Notes under the pieces: generated by a model
Told to the model about the DNA's origin: nothing
Seen by the model: the letters and a program-made list of their open reading frames with translations, nothing else
Database searches by the model: none
Part shown: positions 1 through 10,487 of the stretch, one piece after another
Numbering within the stretch: the first letter of the stretch is position 1
Layout of the letters: the number at the start of each line of letters is the position of its first letter
Made by a program: the position numbers and the translations under genes
Assembly: GCA_001642415.1 (NCBI GenBank)
Contig: LTDK01000158.1
Span: 1-64,000, forward strand
Source: Nematocida ironsii
Taxonomy: Eukaryota > Microsporidia
DNA: 64,000 nucleotides
Direction of reading: 5' to 3'

Positions 1-47
1 CCTTCTTTGACGACTTGTCTGTTTTGTGTTTTCGGAGTTGCCCCCAT
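1..47 (-). CDS. Possible 5' end of a gene running off the left edge
   Basis: Reading leftward on the minus strand, an ATG at 47 opens a frame with no stop before the window edge (15 codons visible, beginning MGATPKTQNRQ). The base composition here is visibly less AT-rich than the 380 bases to its right, which suits a coding start. Nothing more can be said about the product, and the frame could be chance. Confidence 0.3.
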   Translation of the reverse strand, partial: MGATPKTQNRQVVKE

Positions 48-430
48 GTAATATAAGCATGATTTATTAAAATAAAATATTATTTATGCCTTACATAAGG
101 TAATAAATAGTCTAATTTATACATAATTTATGAGTAATTCTTTGTTGGTATGTTTCCTATATGAACTCAATCATATAGTTATTGTAAACATTTTATTATC
201 ATTATCTGCTGTATACTATTAAGTATATGTATCTTATTACTAATTATTTCTCTTCACTATTAAAATAAAATATGTACATAATTCTATTTAAATATAAAAA
301 ATGAAAGGATTATAAAAATATAATTTATTTCTATTTTCTAATACCAATTACTATAATAATATACATACTGTATGCTACTTAATAATAATAAAGTATATCA
401 GATAATTACAGTTTATATCAAATGCATTTA
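48..430. other. AT-rich spacer, nothing recognised
   Basis: Between the putative left-edge gene start and the stop codon of the first family A gene. It is made of A/T runs with no reading frame, repeat or RNA gene that I can support. Confidence 0.6.
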
Positions 431-3193
431 TCACTCTTCATCATCTTCTGGATCTCCTAAAAGAGCTTCTTTGAGTTTTTCATTTCTTGCTCTTAATATC
501 TTGATAATTGCATCACACTTTAAAGCGCGCTTTTCATCACCTTTTGAATATAAATTGCCTCCATGCACGTTTAAATATTCTATTGCACTAAATATTCTTG
601 ATGGGGTCAAATCAATTGGCTCATCAGTACTATCTGAAATACTGTCTTCGTCTATAAGATCAAATAAACACTTCATAAGAGCATTTTTATCACGTTTAAT
701 ATCCCTTTTATCTAATACGGCAAGATCAACAAGCCAATTAAAATACAGATATGATAACTTTTTTTGGTCAGCTTTAGTAAATTCTCTTTTTATAATATCC
801 AATTGCTTGGTAAATGCTTTAATTGGATCTTTTGTACTTCGTTCTGCAAACCTTACTAAATATCCTAACATATTTATTTGACCTCTAATAACATCATAGG
901 CAATATTACCATTAGAACACGCCTCTTTTATTAATCTGGTAAAACAGATTGAAACAGTATTTTCGGGATAGGATTCAAAAGCCCCAAATAGATCAGATGT
1001 CACTTTCCTAAATACATCCACATTACATTTAGGAAAGTCCCCAAATAGTTTTTCAATTCTATCATAATGCTTTTTAACTTTCAGATTATAAATAAACCAG
1101 ATCAACATATCTTCCCTTATCTCACCATCTTCCAGTAATGTGCTTCCTATAAGATTGTTAATAAATCTGGCTAATACGCTGGTTTTATTCAGGGCTTGGG
1201 TATCATAAATCATCAGAATATATTTAACAATATATTCCTTATAGTTAACCGAATCAATCCTTCCCGAGAGTAACAGACTAGATACATCATCTTTACTTTT
1301 GCTAATAGCATCCTGAGCTCTTTTCTTAGTGGTGGTTTCTAGCCCGTTAAACAGATTCTCCATCTCTGCCAGCTCTACATTAGTGTACTGCTTGATTAAA
1401 CATTCTATACAATCTTCTGCATTGATGTATAAATCATTTACTTCTTTCAGTTTGTTCTGAATCTTTATATCGTTTTCATTTAATGAGTGCTGGAATACGT
1501 TTAAACAAGTGTGCCTTTTTACTATTCTTATGCATATTCCTTTCATTGCCATATTATCGTATGTGTATACTAATTTAAATTCCCCAAATAGATCAATATT
1601 ATTATCTTCTCGTTTGCCTACTATAAAATCGTTACACACTATTTCAACATTCTTATTGTTTGACAGTGCTTTAAGTATATTAGTGAGGTGTTCTTTTATG
1701 TCAAATGATTTGTTCAAATTTTCATCAATGCACATGTTCTTTAACAAACTAATTTCTTTAGTTACTTCCTCTTTGTTACCAGTGATGTATGACAAAACAT
1801 GCAGAATATTTAATAGACCACATTCTAATTCATTTCCTTTTGCAGTCTTTGATACATATGTAATATTTTCGCTGTTTATGCATGCCACCACACCACTCCA
1901 ATCCTCATGCATTTTATGGTTAGTGACCTCTACTGGCGCACTGTACTTTTCAAAGAATAATTTCAGTTGGGCAGCCTCATTGGTATTAGGCAAATTGCCT
2001 GTATTGTACTTTTTCTTTATTGGGTCGTACATTAAGCAGCATACCAGCCCTAATATTCCAGCTTCTACACAGTTGGCATATTTGCTTTCACCACTATTAA
2101 TGATTTCTTTAGTTTCCCAATCACGTGGCTTAGCTCGAATATAAGCTGGTAGTTGTAATGAGTTGTTAAATGGAAACACTCTATTCTCGTCTATTACTTT
2201 TTTAAGCTCATAAATAATGTCAGTGTGTTTTTTTACTGAACTACATTCAAACTCCTGGTTTAAATCTGCCTTCTCTGGTGTAAAACACCTTTTAAAAACC
2301 TCTTTTGCTTTTTCTATCTTCTCTAATGTAGAATTAGTGTTCTCTATCTGCTCACATAAAAGAGTATACACATTGTTTACAAACTCAATGTATCTGTCTT
2401 CTGAATCAATAAACTCGCTTATGTACGTTTGGATAAGGAACTGTGGTGTATTTAAAAAGTCGCCTGTCATGAACTGTTCATAGTTGGTTGGCTCTTTATT
2501 AGATACTCCCATTATAACACTTGGATTTGCACATTCATCCACCATATACTCTCTCAGAAAATCAATAAGCTTCTTTAATGAATTACTTGGATTCGTCTGA
2601 TTAATATATAAAATATTGCCATCCAGACTTCTTAGAATAAGTTTTTTTTCTCCTTCTTCTTCCTTTACATCAATGGGGATATCCACCTGTTCAGACAAGA
2701 GAAAAAGAGCCGCCATAATAGTCATACACTCTGATTTCACATCATCTTTCATTAGAAATGAATACATTGAAGTCTCCTCACTTGCTACAATAGAAAGTGT
2801 TCCATCTCTGCATGGGAACATTTTGATTAATTGTTCATGGTAACTAATTATAGAGTTCTTTCTTTTTTCATCTCCCTTGCCATAACAGCTCTTATGTGGT
2901 TCATCCTTAGCAGAACTCCTTGTGTAATTATAGTATTCTTCGCCATTTTTAGTAATTTTCTCTATACTGTACTTTGTATTTATCTCTGGTGCATATAATC
3001 TCTTGTTGTGCATATATCCACTCTTATGCATAATGTATCCTCTAAGTGGATTAAGCGGTCCACTTTGATTAATTGTCATATCTTCTAACTTACCGTATTT
3101 TTTATCACATATTTCAACTATTCCGCCCATTTCAAGCCTTGCACACACAGTGTACATCATTATTAATAGCTTTATGATTATACTGGTTTTCAT
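431..3193 (-). CDS. Family A large secreted-type protein (920 aa)
   Basis: I do not recognise a described domain. The protein begins with a typical signal peptide (MKTSIIIKLLIMMYTVCARL), so it probably enters the secretory pathway. It shares with the genes at 4521-6842 and 25648-27558 an N-terminal glycine/proline-led segment, a stretch like LMAALFLLSEGVDIPL near residues 160-175, and a block of the form PTNYEQFMTGDFLNTPQFLI near 235-255. These anchors in the same order define a paralogous family, here called A. The C-terminus is acidic (DPEDDEE). Large, fast-evolving secreted families are known in microsporidia such as Nematocida and are suspected host-facing proteins; that role is inference here. 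Start chosen at the ATG that gives the signal peptide. Confidence 0.8.
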   Translation of the reverse strand: MKTSIIIKLLIMMYTVCARLEMGGIVEICDKKYGKLEDMTINQSGPLNPLRGYIMHKSGYMHNKRLYAPEINTKYSIEKITKNGEEYYNYTRSSAKDEPHKSCYGKGDEKRKNSIISYHEQLIKMFPCRDGTLSIVASEETSMYSFLMKDDVKSECMTIMAALFLLSEQVDIPIDVKEEEGEKKLILRSLDGNILYINQTNPSNSLKKLIDFLREYMVDECANPSVIMGVSNKEPTNYEQFMTGDFLNTPQFLIQTYISEFIDSEDRYIEFVNNVYTLLCEQIENTNSTLEKIEKAKEVFKRCFTPEKADLNQEFECSSVKKHTDIIYELKKVIDENRVFPFNNSLQLPAYIRAKPRDWETKEIINSGESKYANCVEAGILGLVCCLMYDPIKKKYNTGNLPNTNEAAQLKLFFEKYSAPVEVTNHKMHEDWSGVVACINSENITYVSKTAKGNELECGLLNILHVLSYITGNKEEVTKEISLLKNMCIDENLNKSFDIKEHLTNILKALSNNKNVEIVCNDFIVGKREDNNIDLFGEFKLVYTYDNMAMKGICIRIVKRHTCLNVFQHSLNENDIKIQNKLKEVNDLYINAEDCIECLIKQYTNVELAEMENLFNGLETTTKKRAQDAISKSKDDVSSLLLSGRIDSVNYKEYIVKYILMIYDTQALNKTSVLARFINNLIGSTLLEDGEIREDMLIWFIYNLKVKKHYDRIEKLFGDFPKCNVDVFRKVTSDLFGAFESYPENTVSICFTRLIKEACSNGNIAYDVIRGQINMLGYLVRFAERSTKDPIKAFTKQLDIIKREFTKADQKKLSYLYFNWLVDLAVLDKRDIKRDKNALMKCLFDLIDEDSISDSTDEPIDLTPSRIFSAIEYLNVHGGNLYSKGDEKRALKCDAIIKILRARNEKLKEALLGDPEDDEE

Positions 3194-3304
3194 ACTAGGT
3201 ATAAATAAAATATTTTTATTACCTTATTTAGGCTTTCCAGTTTTATATAATTAACAGTTTTAATTAATATTTATAAACTAAAAAAACTTATGAATTATTA
3301 TTAC

Positions 3305-3537
3305 TGTTATGATGACACCACTAATCAGGCACAAGTTCCTATGGTGATCTGCCTGTGCATCAACTCACACGATGATCTTGCCAAAACAAAAAGTCAGATC
3401 ACAAATCAGTAGATCATTATATCTGCACAGGCATAAGCTGCCTTCTAAATACAATAAAGAGCTCTCTTCTTTCACTGTCTTCTCTATCTTGACTACATAG
3501 CAGGATAGCAATGGGGTTACTCCATGAGAGTACAGCA
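3305..3537 (+). mobile_element. Decayed solo LTR, same family as 27696-28035
   Basis: On the plus strand this aligns with the reverse complement of the GC-rich LTR at 27696-28035. Shared blocks are TGATGACACCAC at the start, CCAAAACAAAA in the middle, ACAATAAAGAGCTCTC (a poly(A)-signal-like block), and TTACTCCA then GTAC near the end. About 107 bases of the middle are missing and many C/G positions have become T/A. It begins with TG at 3305 and ends with CA at 3537. The left flank is ATTAC, but the right flank (ATTTT) matches it only in part. No coding sequence is left. Confidence 0.75.
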
Positions 3538-3665
3538 ATTTTATATCAGGCTTTTTTATATAATAAATAGCTCATCCTTTATTATTGAAAAATCGCATAT
3601 TTTATAATAAAAATATTTTTGAATATATTTTGAAAGCAGCATAAATATTTTTAATAAAAATCCAC

Positions 3666-4061
3666 TTATTCATGTAAGCTTGTGTTATCCTCTGCCATGG
3701 CTAAGATTCTATTTCTAGAATTTCGGGTTAGAGTTATGGCTAAATGATCACTTCCTGGTTCATCATTGCTAATCCTCATATTCCAACCTACAACAGCAAA
3801 CATAATTAAAAAGACTAAAACATAAATTATTACTATCAAAATTGCTATATGATCCTTATTACTTCTCCACCATTCTTTTATTTGAAATGAATTATCTCTT
3901 TCTCTCTCTAAAATAGTAATACATTCATCCCTAGTACATTTAACTTGTGAATTTTTCAATCTGTTGTTAGATGATATTAGTTCTTGCTCTGTAATAGTAT
4001 AATCTTGTGATACTCCTTCATTCATATTTTTATGTTCTTTATGTGTATGACTCATCTTCAT
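3666..4061 (-). CDS. Small single-pass membrane protein (131 aa)
   Basis: Not recognised. A hydrophilic, charged N-terminal half (about residues 1-75) is followed by one strong hydrophobic helix (about 76-96, IAILIVIIYVLVFLIMFAVV) and a short polar tail. There is no N-terminal signal peptide, so the helix would act as a signal anchor. It lies between two family A genes on the same strand, downstream of the decayed LTR. The layout (soluble N-terminus, C-proximal helix) resembles the anchors of family B proteins, but I see no sequence similarity to them. Confidence 0.55.
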   Translation of the reverse strand: MKMSHTHKEHKNMNEGVSQDYTITEQELISSNNRLKNSQVKCTRDECITILERERDNSFQIKEWWRSNKDHIAILIVIIYVLVFLIMFAVVGWNMRISNDEPGSDHLAITLTRNSRNRILAMAEDNTSLHE

Positions 4062-4520
4062 TGATAAAAATAATTATTATATTGGAGTATAAAGAATAAA
4101 TTATTTTTATATTTCTTATTATTTATTGTAAAGTGTTCACTTTTATATAATAAGTGTAATATAAATAATGACAATTTAAAATTAAAAGTATTCTATATTT
4201 AAAGTAGTTTATAGAAGAAAGAATAATTAACAGAGAAAATCATTAAAACCCAATTTATATAAGAAATAAGGAATGCCTACTCATGAAGACAGTTCAATAT
4301 AGATTAACACACCAACGTATCATATGTATTTAAATAAACAACCAGAAATTGTTGAAAATTTAGACATATGAAAACTTGTTATTTGATTCACATTGTCTTT
4401 ATATAAACGATTTGTGATTATAAATGGTGTCATTTATTATTTTGACACTTCAATACAATCTTTTTGCTTGTCATTATGAGTCAGTATCCAAAACCAACAC
4501 ATACGAAAAATAGTCATCTA
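4062..4520. other. AT-rich spacer, nothing recognised
   Basis: Between the small membrane protein and the second family A gene. It is A/T-rich with no long frame, no tandem repeat and no recognisable RNA gene. Confidence 0.6.
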
Positions 4521-6842
4521 TTAAGCACAGGAAAGCCTTGCTTTATCAAGTATTTCTTGGGGTATAGTTATTTTTTTAGAGCAATTTTTGTATAATCCAT
4601 CAATATACATTGGAGTGTAAAATATATTATTAAATAATACATCGAGTTCAATTATATTAATACTATACCCAAGCATATTAGAAATAGTTCGTGCCCAGGC
4701 ATCAGTCTCCTCTAAAGGAGATTTTAAAAGACAGCTTCTAACATGAGATATAAGCTTTTGTGTTTTTTCTTCTGATTCCATTTTATTATACAAGAAAAAC
4801 TTGTCAACTGGATAGAATCTATTGTCATCATTGGTTATATCCATATTTTCTGGGTGTATGGCATTATTTGTATTTTTAGTATATTTTTTAAACAGTATTT
4901 GTTCTAAGCTGTGTTTAATTATATAATCAGTTAGAATAGCATTCGGTTCTCTTTCAATACAGCGGATTATATTAGTTATACTAGTTATATTAGAATCAGT
5001 TGGAATGTAACTTCTGCCGTACATACAATCAGTAAGTATATAGTGATTTTTATGGTGCAGTTTTATATATATTTGATGCTCTTGATAACTATGCTGTATA
5101 GATAATGATTCAATAAAATTTAAACCTTCATCAATTTCTGTTTGGCTATTTAGACTATGAATCTTTGATCTCATCTTTTGGGCTGCTGGTATTTCCAGAT
5201 ATGGCTTATTTTTATCTTCATTAATAAAACTTATACTAACTTTCATTGGTGAAAGAGTTTCGTTTGATAGCCTTGATATTGCAGCAAGTGATGTAAATAA
5301 CTTTTCTGCGTACAACTCTACGTTTCTTACTAAGTCAGCAGAGCTTTTATTCTTCTTCATAAAAGTACTAAATTCTTTAAGAATTTGTTCATCTTTAGAA
5401 AATCTCCCAGTTATTTCAGCAATAACATAAAGTGTATTTACTATACCAGAGGCAAGCTCATTTCTATCTTCATTGAAATATATAATATTTTCATTATCTA
5501 GATCAGCTACTACTTTACTCCACTCATTGTACATCTCACGTGTAATTGTATCAGATGGCTTATTATATTTAGTAAAAAACCTCTTCAAATCTGGTGATAC
5601 TTCTCCCATGTGCTCTGTAGTGTATTCTTCCTTCTCAGGATCATATGCCAAATAGAAAAAAAATCTTAGCAGTGCAGTCTCAACATAATTATTACGTAAT
5701 TCAACACCATTAAAGGAGTTTTCTTTTCTATTGTAAGATGGAACGCATTGATAGCGTGGTAGAGTATGCTTAGCCATGAATGGAAATATATCTTCTAATG
5801 GTGTCTTATCATGCAACACATCCAATGCTTGCATTCTCCAATCCTTAGATATATCACCATTAGACTTCACAAAGCACTTATCAATAATTTGTTTTAGATA
5901 TGGCACTTCATTATTTGATTCTTTACTTTTTTCACTCCTTCTCTTTTTTATACTCTCAATAAGCATAGAATGCACTGTTTTTGCTAATTTAATTATACTA
6001 TCCTTAGTGTCTAAGTACTCAAATATATAATACTGTATTAGCCACCTTGCATTATTTAAAAACCTTCCAGTTTTAAACTCCTCGTATGTTTTAGGCTCTG
6101 CATATCTACCCCCTTCCCGTATATCTGGAGTGGTTTTATTATTTATAAAGAAATTTATAACATTAATAGCCCTTTCTTGTAGTACTTTACTATTCTTCAT
6201 TGTTTTATCATCTTGTTCTATATCGCACATAGCACACATACTTAAAGAGAATTTCTCTTCACCAGTAAGAATTTCCCTTAGAACTAGCACTTGTTCTAAC
6301 CCAGTACCTTCTATTTTCAATGGTATATCCACACCCTCTGCTAATAAAAACAGTGAGGCCAAAATATTAATCCTATGCTCAAACACATGTTCACTCAAAA
6401 GGAATGTAATGAATGTGTTACAATGATTTCTATATATAGATAGACCACCAATTGAAGAAGGGAATAAGTATACCAATGCTCGGTGATAGTCTCTAATATA
6501 AACTGGATTCTCATAGCTCTTACTAAGTATTTCTAGTGGATAAACATCATCATTATCAAATGTCCTATTAAAGTTTAATCCCATTCCATCATTGGAATTA
6601 CTATACGCATTAAGATTATAGTATATATCCACAGCCGATGAAAAAAATCGCTTTGAATGCATTAGACCAAGCTCTTCAGCAAACTCCACACCCAATGGAG
6701 ATAAAGATCCACCCAGTCGAATTTTCAATCCTTTACCATTAATGTATTTATTATGAAATGGTTTATAGCTACTCCTTCCTACTTTGCAGTATATCCTACA
6801 TAATATAATTATTCCAGTAATAAATTCTTGTCTTATAAACAT
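4521..6842 (-). CDS. Family A large secreted-type protein (773 aa)
   Basis: A paralogue of the genes at 431-3193 and 25648-27558. Matching anchors are a hydrophobic N-terminus (FITGIIILCRIYC, a likely signal peptide), GSLSPLG near residue 45, a NILASLFLLAEGVDIPL block near 160-175, and a KTYEEFKTGRFLNNARWLIQ block near 255-275. It shows the same series of alpha-helical, charged stretches and no known domain or catalytic motif. It is shorter than the 920-residue neighbour, mainly at the C-terminus. Placement two genes away on the same strand suggests local duplication followed by strong divergence. Function unknown. Confidence 0.8.
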   Translation of the reverse strand: MFIRQEFITGIIILCRIYCKVGRSSYKPFHNKYINGKGLKIRLGGSLSPLGVEFAEELGLMHSKRFFSSAVDIYYNLNAYSNSNDGMGLNFNRTFDNDDVYPLEILSKSYENPVYIRDYHRALVYLFPSSIGGLSIYRNHCNTFITFLLSEHVFEHRINILASLFLLAEGVDIPLKIEGTGLEQVLVLREILTGEEKFSLSMCAMCDIEQDDKTMKNSKVLQERAINVINFFINNKTTPDIREGGRYAEPKTYEEFKTGRFLNNARWLIQYYIFEYLDTKDSIIKLAKTVHSMLIESIKKRRSEKSKESNNEVPYLKQIIDKCFVKSNGDISKDWRMQALDVLHDKTPLEDIFPFMAKHTLPRYQCVPSYNRKENSFNGVELRNNYVETALLRFFFYLAYDPEKEEYTTEHMGEVSPDLKRFFTKYNKPSDTITREMYNEWSKVVADLDNENIIYFNEDRNELASGIVNTLYVIAEITGRFSKDEQILKEFSTFMKKNKSSADLVRNVELYAEKLFTSLAAISRLSNETLSPMKVSISFINEDKNKPYLEIPAAQKMRSKIHSLNSQTEIDEGLNFIESLSIQHSYQEHQIYIKLHHKNHYILTDCMYGRSYIPTDSNITSITNIIRCIEREPNAILTDYIIKHSLEQILFKKYTKNTNNAIHPENMDITNDDNRFYPVDKFFLYNKMESEEKTQKLISHVRSCLLKSPLEETDAWARTISNMLGYSINIIELDVLFNNIFYTPMYIDGLYKNCSKKITIPQEILDKARLSCA

Positions 6843-8055
6843 ATTTTAGTAATAAATTATCCACACCAAGCTATATTTATACAGAATATCATTTATTCTG
6901 ATATTCGAATTTAATTATATTTAATTATTGATGTTTCTAGAATATCAGAAATTCTACTGCTGTTTATTTATATCTCATACAGAAAATAATTTATATTTCT
7001 AAACTTATTTTCAAGTAATAATAATATTACTATGTACTTGGCTATTCTAAGAGACTATTTCCAGAGTATATGCAATATAATATGATTATGACTAATTAAT
7101 GCATACAGACCACATTATAATATGAATAATCAAAATGTAACAAAAGACATTATTTATCTGATAAGATACTAAAACTAATGGTCAGTGCTAGTACTAGGAT
7201 ATTAGCATCTACTAAGAGAACATAGGGACTTAAAACAGTTTATATTCTTGATCTCATATAATGGGCAGGATAATATCCATAATAATTGCAATGAATGAAA
7301 TAACTACATGAAAAAGAATACAATTAAATTTAAAAGATTATTGGTTCTCTGTGGGCACATGAAGACCATACATGCCTCAGCAGTGACATTGCGTCTTTAT
7401 AAGCAATGGAACAATTAGTGTGATCGTAATATATGAGTATACATCATTTGTGATGTGAATACATGCGTAGCGATCATGAATGATAAGGACAGGAACTATA
7501 TAAGAGTTTCTGGAATTTAATAAAGGGCGAAGTTTAGTTATGATAAATAGGAGTTCACACTTATGAGGAAGAGGGAAAACCAGCTAAGATAATTGCGAAT
7601 CACATAAATTGACACTGTGGACATTCCAGACACCACTAGAAAGCTACATGGGTTAGCAGATAATTGCACAGAGACCCACAAAAAGTTTTTCGGATGTTGG
7701 TGCCATAAAGTAAATTTGTTGTATGTTTATTACTGCATTATTAAATCAAATATCCAAGTGTGTAAGTAGTTAGATTCTATGTACCTGCACCAAATATATG
7801 CAAGTACCTTTGTTGTAGCCAGCAGTTAATAGAATTAACTTGTTATAGTTACTCTAGATACATAAGTAACAGCATAAGAAGTATAAGATATAAAAGTACA
7901 TGGCACTCATTACCTATTCAATTTATTAATCGCTTTAAACCGTATAATAAACTGTTGTTTATTAAATACATAAAAAATCTAAGTCCAAATAACTTTTATT
8001 AATCCTAAGAAGTGTATGTCTAATGGCTGTTAGACCCATTATCCATCACATCTTC
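6843..8055. other. 1.2-kb spacer with a possible old LTR fragment
   Basis: No credible gene. Bases about 7485-7600 hold a TATATAA box followed about 20 bases later by AATAAAGGGCGAAGTTT and a purine-rich tail. The order resembles the block at 16380-16480 (TATATAA, AATAAAGG, GAGTTCA, GGAAAAGAAAAC) and part of the element at 16723-16840. I read this as a worn LTR-like remnant. The rest (6843-7480 and 7600-8055) is ordinary AT-rich sequence with no repeat I can define. Confidence 0.4.
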
Positions 8056-9525
8056 CTAGTTATTACTGCTGGTAGGCTCAGTACTACTACTTTCTGAATT
8101 CTCTGTTATAGCGTTTCTTCCGTATCTAGAATGAATGGAACTTGCTATAAAGAATCCAGCGCCAGATACGAGTACTCCCGCTACTGCACGAGTAAATCTC
8201 TTTTTTATAGAGGAACTTTGAGAGAGCCTCATTAATCTTTCATCATTAGATTTATTTTCCTTTGGTTTCATAAGATTAAACACAAGGTTTTTATAGAGGT
8301 CTACTCGGCGTATAATATAATCTCTGATTGCAGGAGAAGGCAGACCAGCATATTTTTCTAAGCCTTTAACCAGATGAGTATCAATTATCTTATATTTGTA
8401 ATTAAATGATAATGGATCTTTAATTTCAGGCACTCTTTCGTCTATAACTAAAGAATCTGATATGAGTGAAGAGTAATCAACATACTGTTCATAATCTTTT
8501 GTTATTTCTCTTATAGACTTAAGCACTCTACCGACTAATCTTCTGTCTATGTATAACTTTCGTAATATATTCTCTTCATACTCAGAAAGAATAAAGTCTT
8601 TCTTCCCTGCTCTGTCTTCATCATAATAAGTAGCTATTTCCCACCGGTATTTCATTAATAAAGCAAGTGCATAATCAAGATGTGTCATACCATCTGCCCT
8701 CTTCTCAAATAAATCAATTTCTTCTGGGTTTAGTTCAGGATATGCACTCTCATGAGCTTCAAATGTTTTCATAATACCACTCAGAATTGGTTTTAGCTTA
8801 GAGCTACTGAATACCCTTTCATTTATTAACATTGCTGCATACGTAAAGTAGTCATGTTTTTTAATATTCTTATGTAATAGCATATAACTATACCATTGAT
8901 TAACTCTCAGTAATACAAATTTCATCTGGTCTAGTAATGTTTCATTAGATACCAATATTTTCTTCTCTGCAGTATCATTTTCTGGTTTTCCATAGTTTTT
9001 ATTAATCTTCACCATAAATGTCTTTTTTCCAGAAGTGCAATTCTCTATGCAGTTGTCTAAGAATAAAGATGTCATTTCTATAATTAGATTTTTATATGCT
9101 GCATCATTTATTCCACATACGTCATACTTTATATTATTACGTAGTATTTTCTTATACGCATTCTTTAGTTTTTTATTAGATGGTTTTTTCTTACGAGCAC
9201 TATTAAACTCATCAGCGTACTTACATAATTCAGCATAAACTGCATCATGATCAACTTCCATTATTATTTTAAATCCTTTATCAAGCCTAATATCCTCACT
9301 CTCACTTTGAATTGCTGTAGGAGTAATGTAACTGCATATACTTTCCATATGGATATGCTGTGATGTATTATCTGATTGTTTAACTGTTTGTTTTGGCACA
9401 CTTACTTTTGAAGTATCACTATTCGTTCTTGAACTGCTTTTATTACTTGTATTGTCACTTATGCTTTTGTTACTTGTACTTCTATTACTTGTGCTGTTGC
9501 TTATGCGCATGTCTGGGTTATTCAT
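8056..9525 (-). CDS. Unknown tail-anchored protein with Ser/Asn-rich N-terminus (489 aa)
   Basis: Not recognised. Residues 1-60 are a low-complexity Ser/Asn/Thr repeat (units like STSNKS). Residues about 85-440 are charged and helix-rich, with no cysteine pattern or catalytic motif. One hydrophobic helix near residues 452-468 (AVAGVLVSGAGFFIASSI) is followed by a short polar tail, so the bulk would face the cytoplasm if the protein is tail-anchored. It sits at the border between the family A island and the housekeeping genes that start at 9.7 kb. It is probably lineage-specific. I see no alignment with families A, B or C. Confidence 0.65.
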   Translation of the reverse strand: MNNPDMRISNSTSNRSTSNKSISDNTSNKSSSRTNSDTSKVSVPKQTVKQSDNTSQHIHMESICSYITPTAIQSESEDIRLDKGFKIIMEVDHDAVYAELCKYADEFNSARKKKPSNKKLKNAYKKILRNNIKYDVCGINDAAYKNLIIEMTSLFLDNCIENCTSGKKTFMVKINKNYGKPENDTAEKKILVSNETLLDQMKFVLLRVNQWYSYMLLHKNIKKHDYFTYAAMLINERVFSSSKLKPILSGIMKTFEAHESAYPELNPEEIDLFEKRADGMTHLDYALALLMKYRWEIATYYDEDRAGKKDFILSEYEENILRKLYIDRRLVGRVLKSIREITKDYEQYVDYSSLISDSLVIDERVPEIKDPLSFNYKYKIIDTHLVKGLEKYAGLPSPAIRDYIIRRVDLYKNLVFNLMKPKENKSNDERLMRLSQSSSIKKRFTRAVAGVLVSGAGFFIASSIHSRYGRNAITENSESSSTEPTSSNN

Positions 9526-9773
9526 TATTTTAATTAAATTTTTTTTAATATATAAACGTTTATAGCCTTAATAAGGTAACTATTTTCTTTAAAAATAATA
9601 TTTTATATTTTATTTTTCGGGTTATTAATTTTATATAAACAGTGCATTATAATATATTCAATTAGCACACAAAGCAGGCAAACCAGGAATAATAAGTTAA
9701 TTATAATTTCGGGGTATAAGATGGTTAAATAAGCAATTTTTGTTGTAATATAATATACATTTATTTATCGCAA

Positions 9774-10487
9774 CTAAATCTGGTCGGACTTAACAGATGC
9801 ATTTTTATCATGGGAATTCTTCTTCTCTTTCCATTTCTTTGACCTTCCATGAATGTAGGGATATGCTGGGGAAGCAGTTACCTCCTCTCCCAAGGCACCT
9901 TCCTGTTTTACTCTTTCAATTAGGCCCAGTGCAATGTTTCTATCAGAAGAATTCTTAAACTCCAAGAATGCGTACTTTCTGTCATTATCTGCGCTACTCT
10001 TAACACACACGCTCACTGGAAGCAATTTATCAATAAGGCCAGAAAGGTTTTCTTCAGTCACATCCCCTGGCAAGTTTCCCAAGAACATCTTACGCTCACA
10101 GTCATTATCATACGACTTTGTTTTCTGTGGCTGTGTTTTTATTTCACTTGCCACCCATCGCACAGGGAAGGACTGACCCAGAATAGTCACATTAGAAGAT
10201 GCAACTGCCTTGGCACATTCTTCAGAGGAGTATTCAACTACTGCTGTACATGTTGTACTCTCTGGTGGACTGTTTTTTATATATATTTTTACTGCAAGAC
10301 TTAGGTTAGATATCATACTCACATTTTCATCATGTTCAGAAACACGAACCAATAATTATAATCACATAACTTACATTTCACCTGTACCCTTCAGAGCATT
10401 AACAATATCAAAGATTGTAAATGTCCTTGGAATACTTTCAACATTTATCCTTTTGCCAATTATGCTCCTTGACATTGCAGGGGTCAT
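9774..10487 (-). CDS. Two-RRM RNA-binding protein, intron-containing (exons 10375-10487 and 9774-10299)
   Basis: Exon 1 encodes 37 codons plus two bases from the ATG at 10487. It carries the first half of an RRM (KRINVESIP as strand 1, then helix TIFDIVNALKGTGE). The frame then meets TAA directly after ATG, and this is spanned by a GTAAGT donor. Removing 75 bases to the acceptor at 10300 rejoins the frame and restores a full RRM: GEI-LAVKIYIKN as strand 2, TTCTAVVEY as strand 3, ILGQSFPVRWV as strand 4. RRM2 begins at MFLGNLPGDVT (RNP2-like) and has YAFLEF as RNP1, followed by a basic tail. Predicted length is 212 aa. The layout recalls nucleolar two-RRM proteins such as NOP12, but the identity is open. 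Without splicing, the only frame would start at a TTG inside RRM1. Confidence 0.75.
10300..10374 (-). other. Spliceosomal intron, 75 nt
   Basis: Donor GTAAGT at 10374-10369 on the minus strand; acceptor ...CTAACCTAAG ending at 10300. The CTAAC branch-point-like motif sits immediately before the AG, as in known microsporidian introns. Removal keeps the frame and completes the RRM fold, and the unspliced frame has a stop at the donor. An alternative acceptor ending in GTGAG (57-nt intron) is also in frame but lacks a branch site and inserts extra residues into the RRM. Confidence 0.75.
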
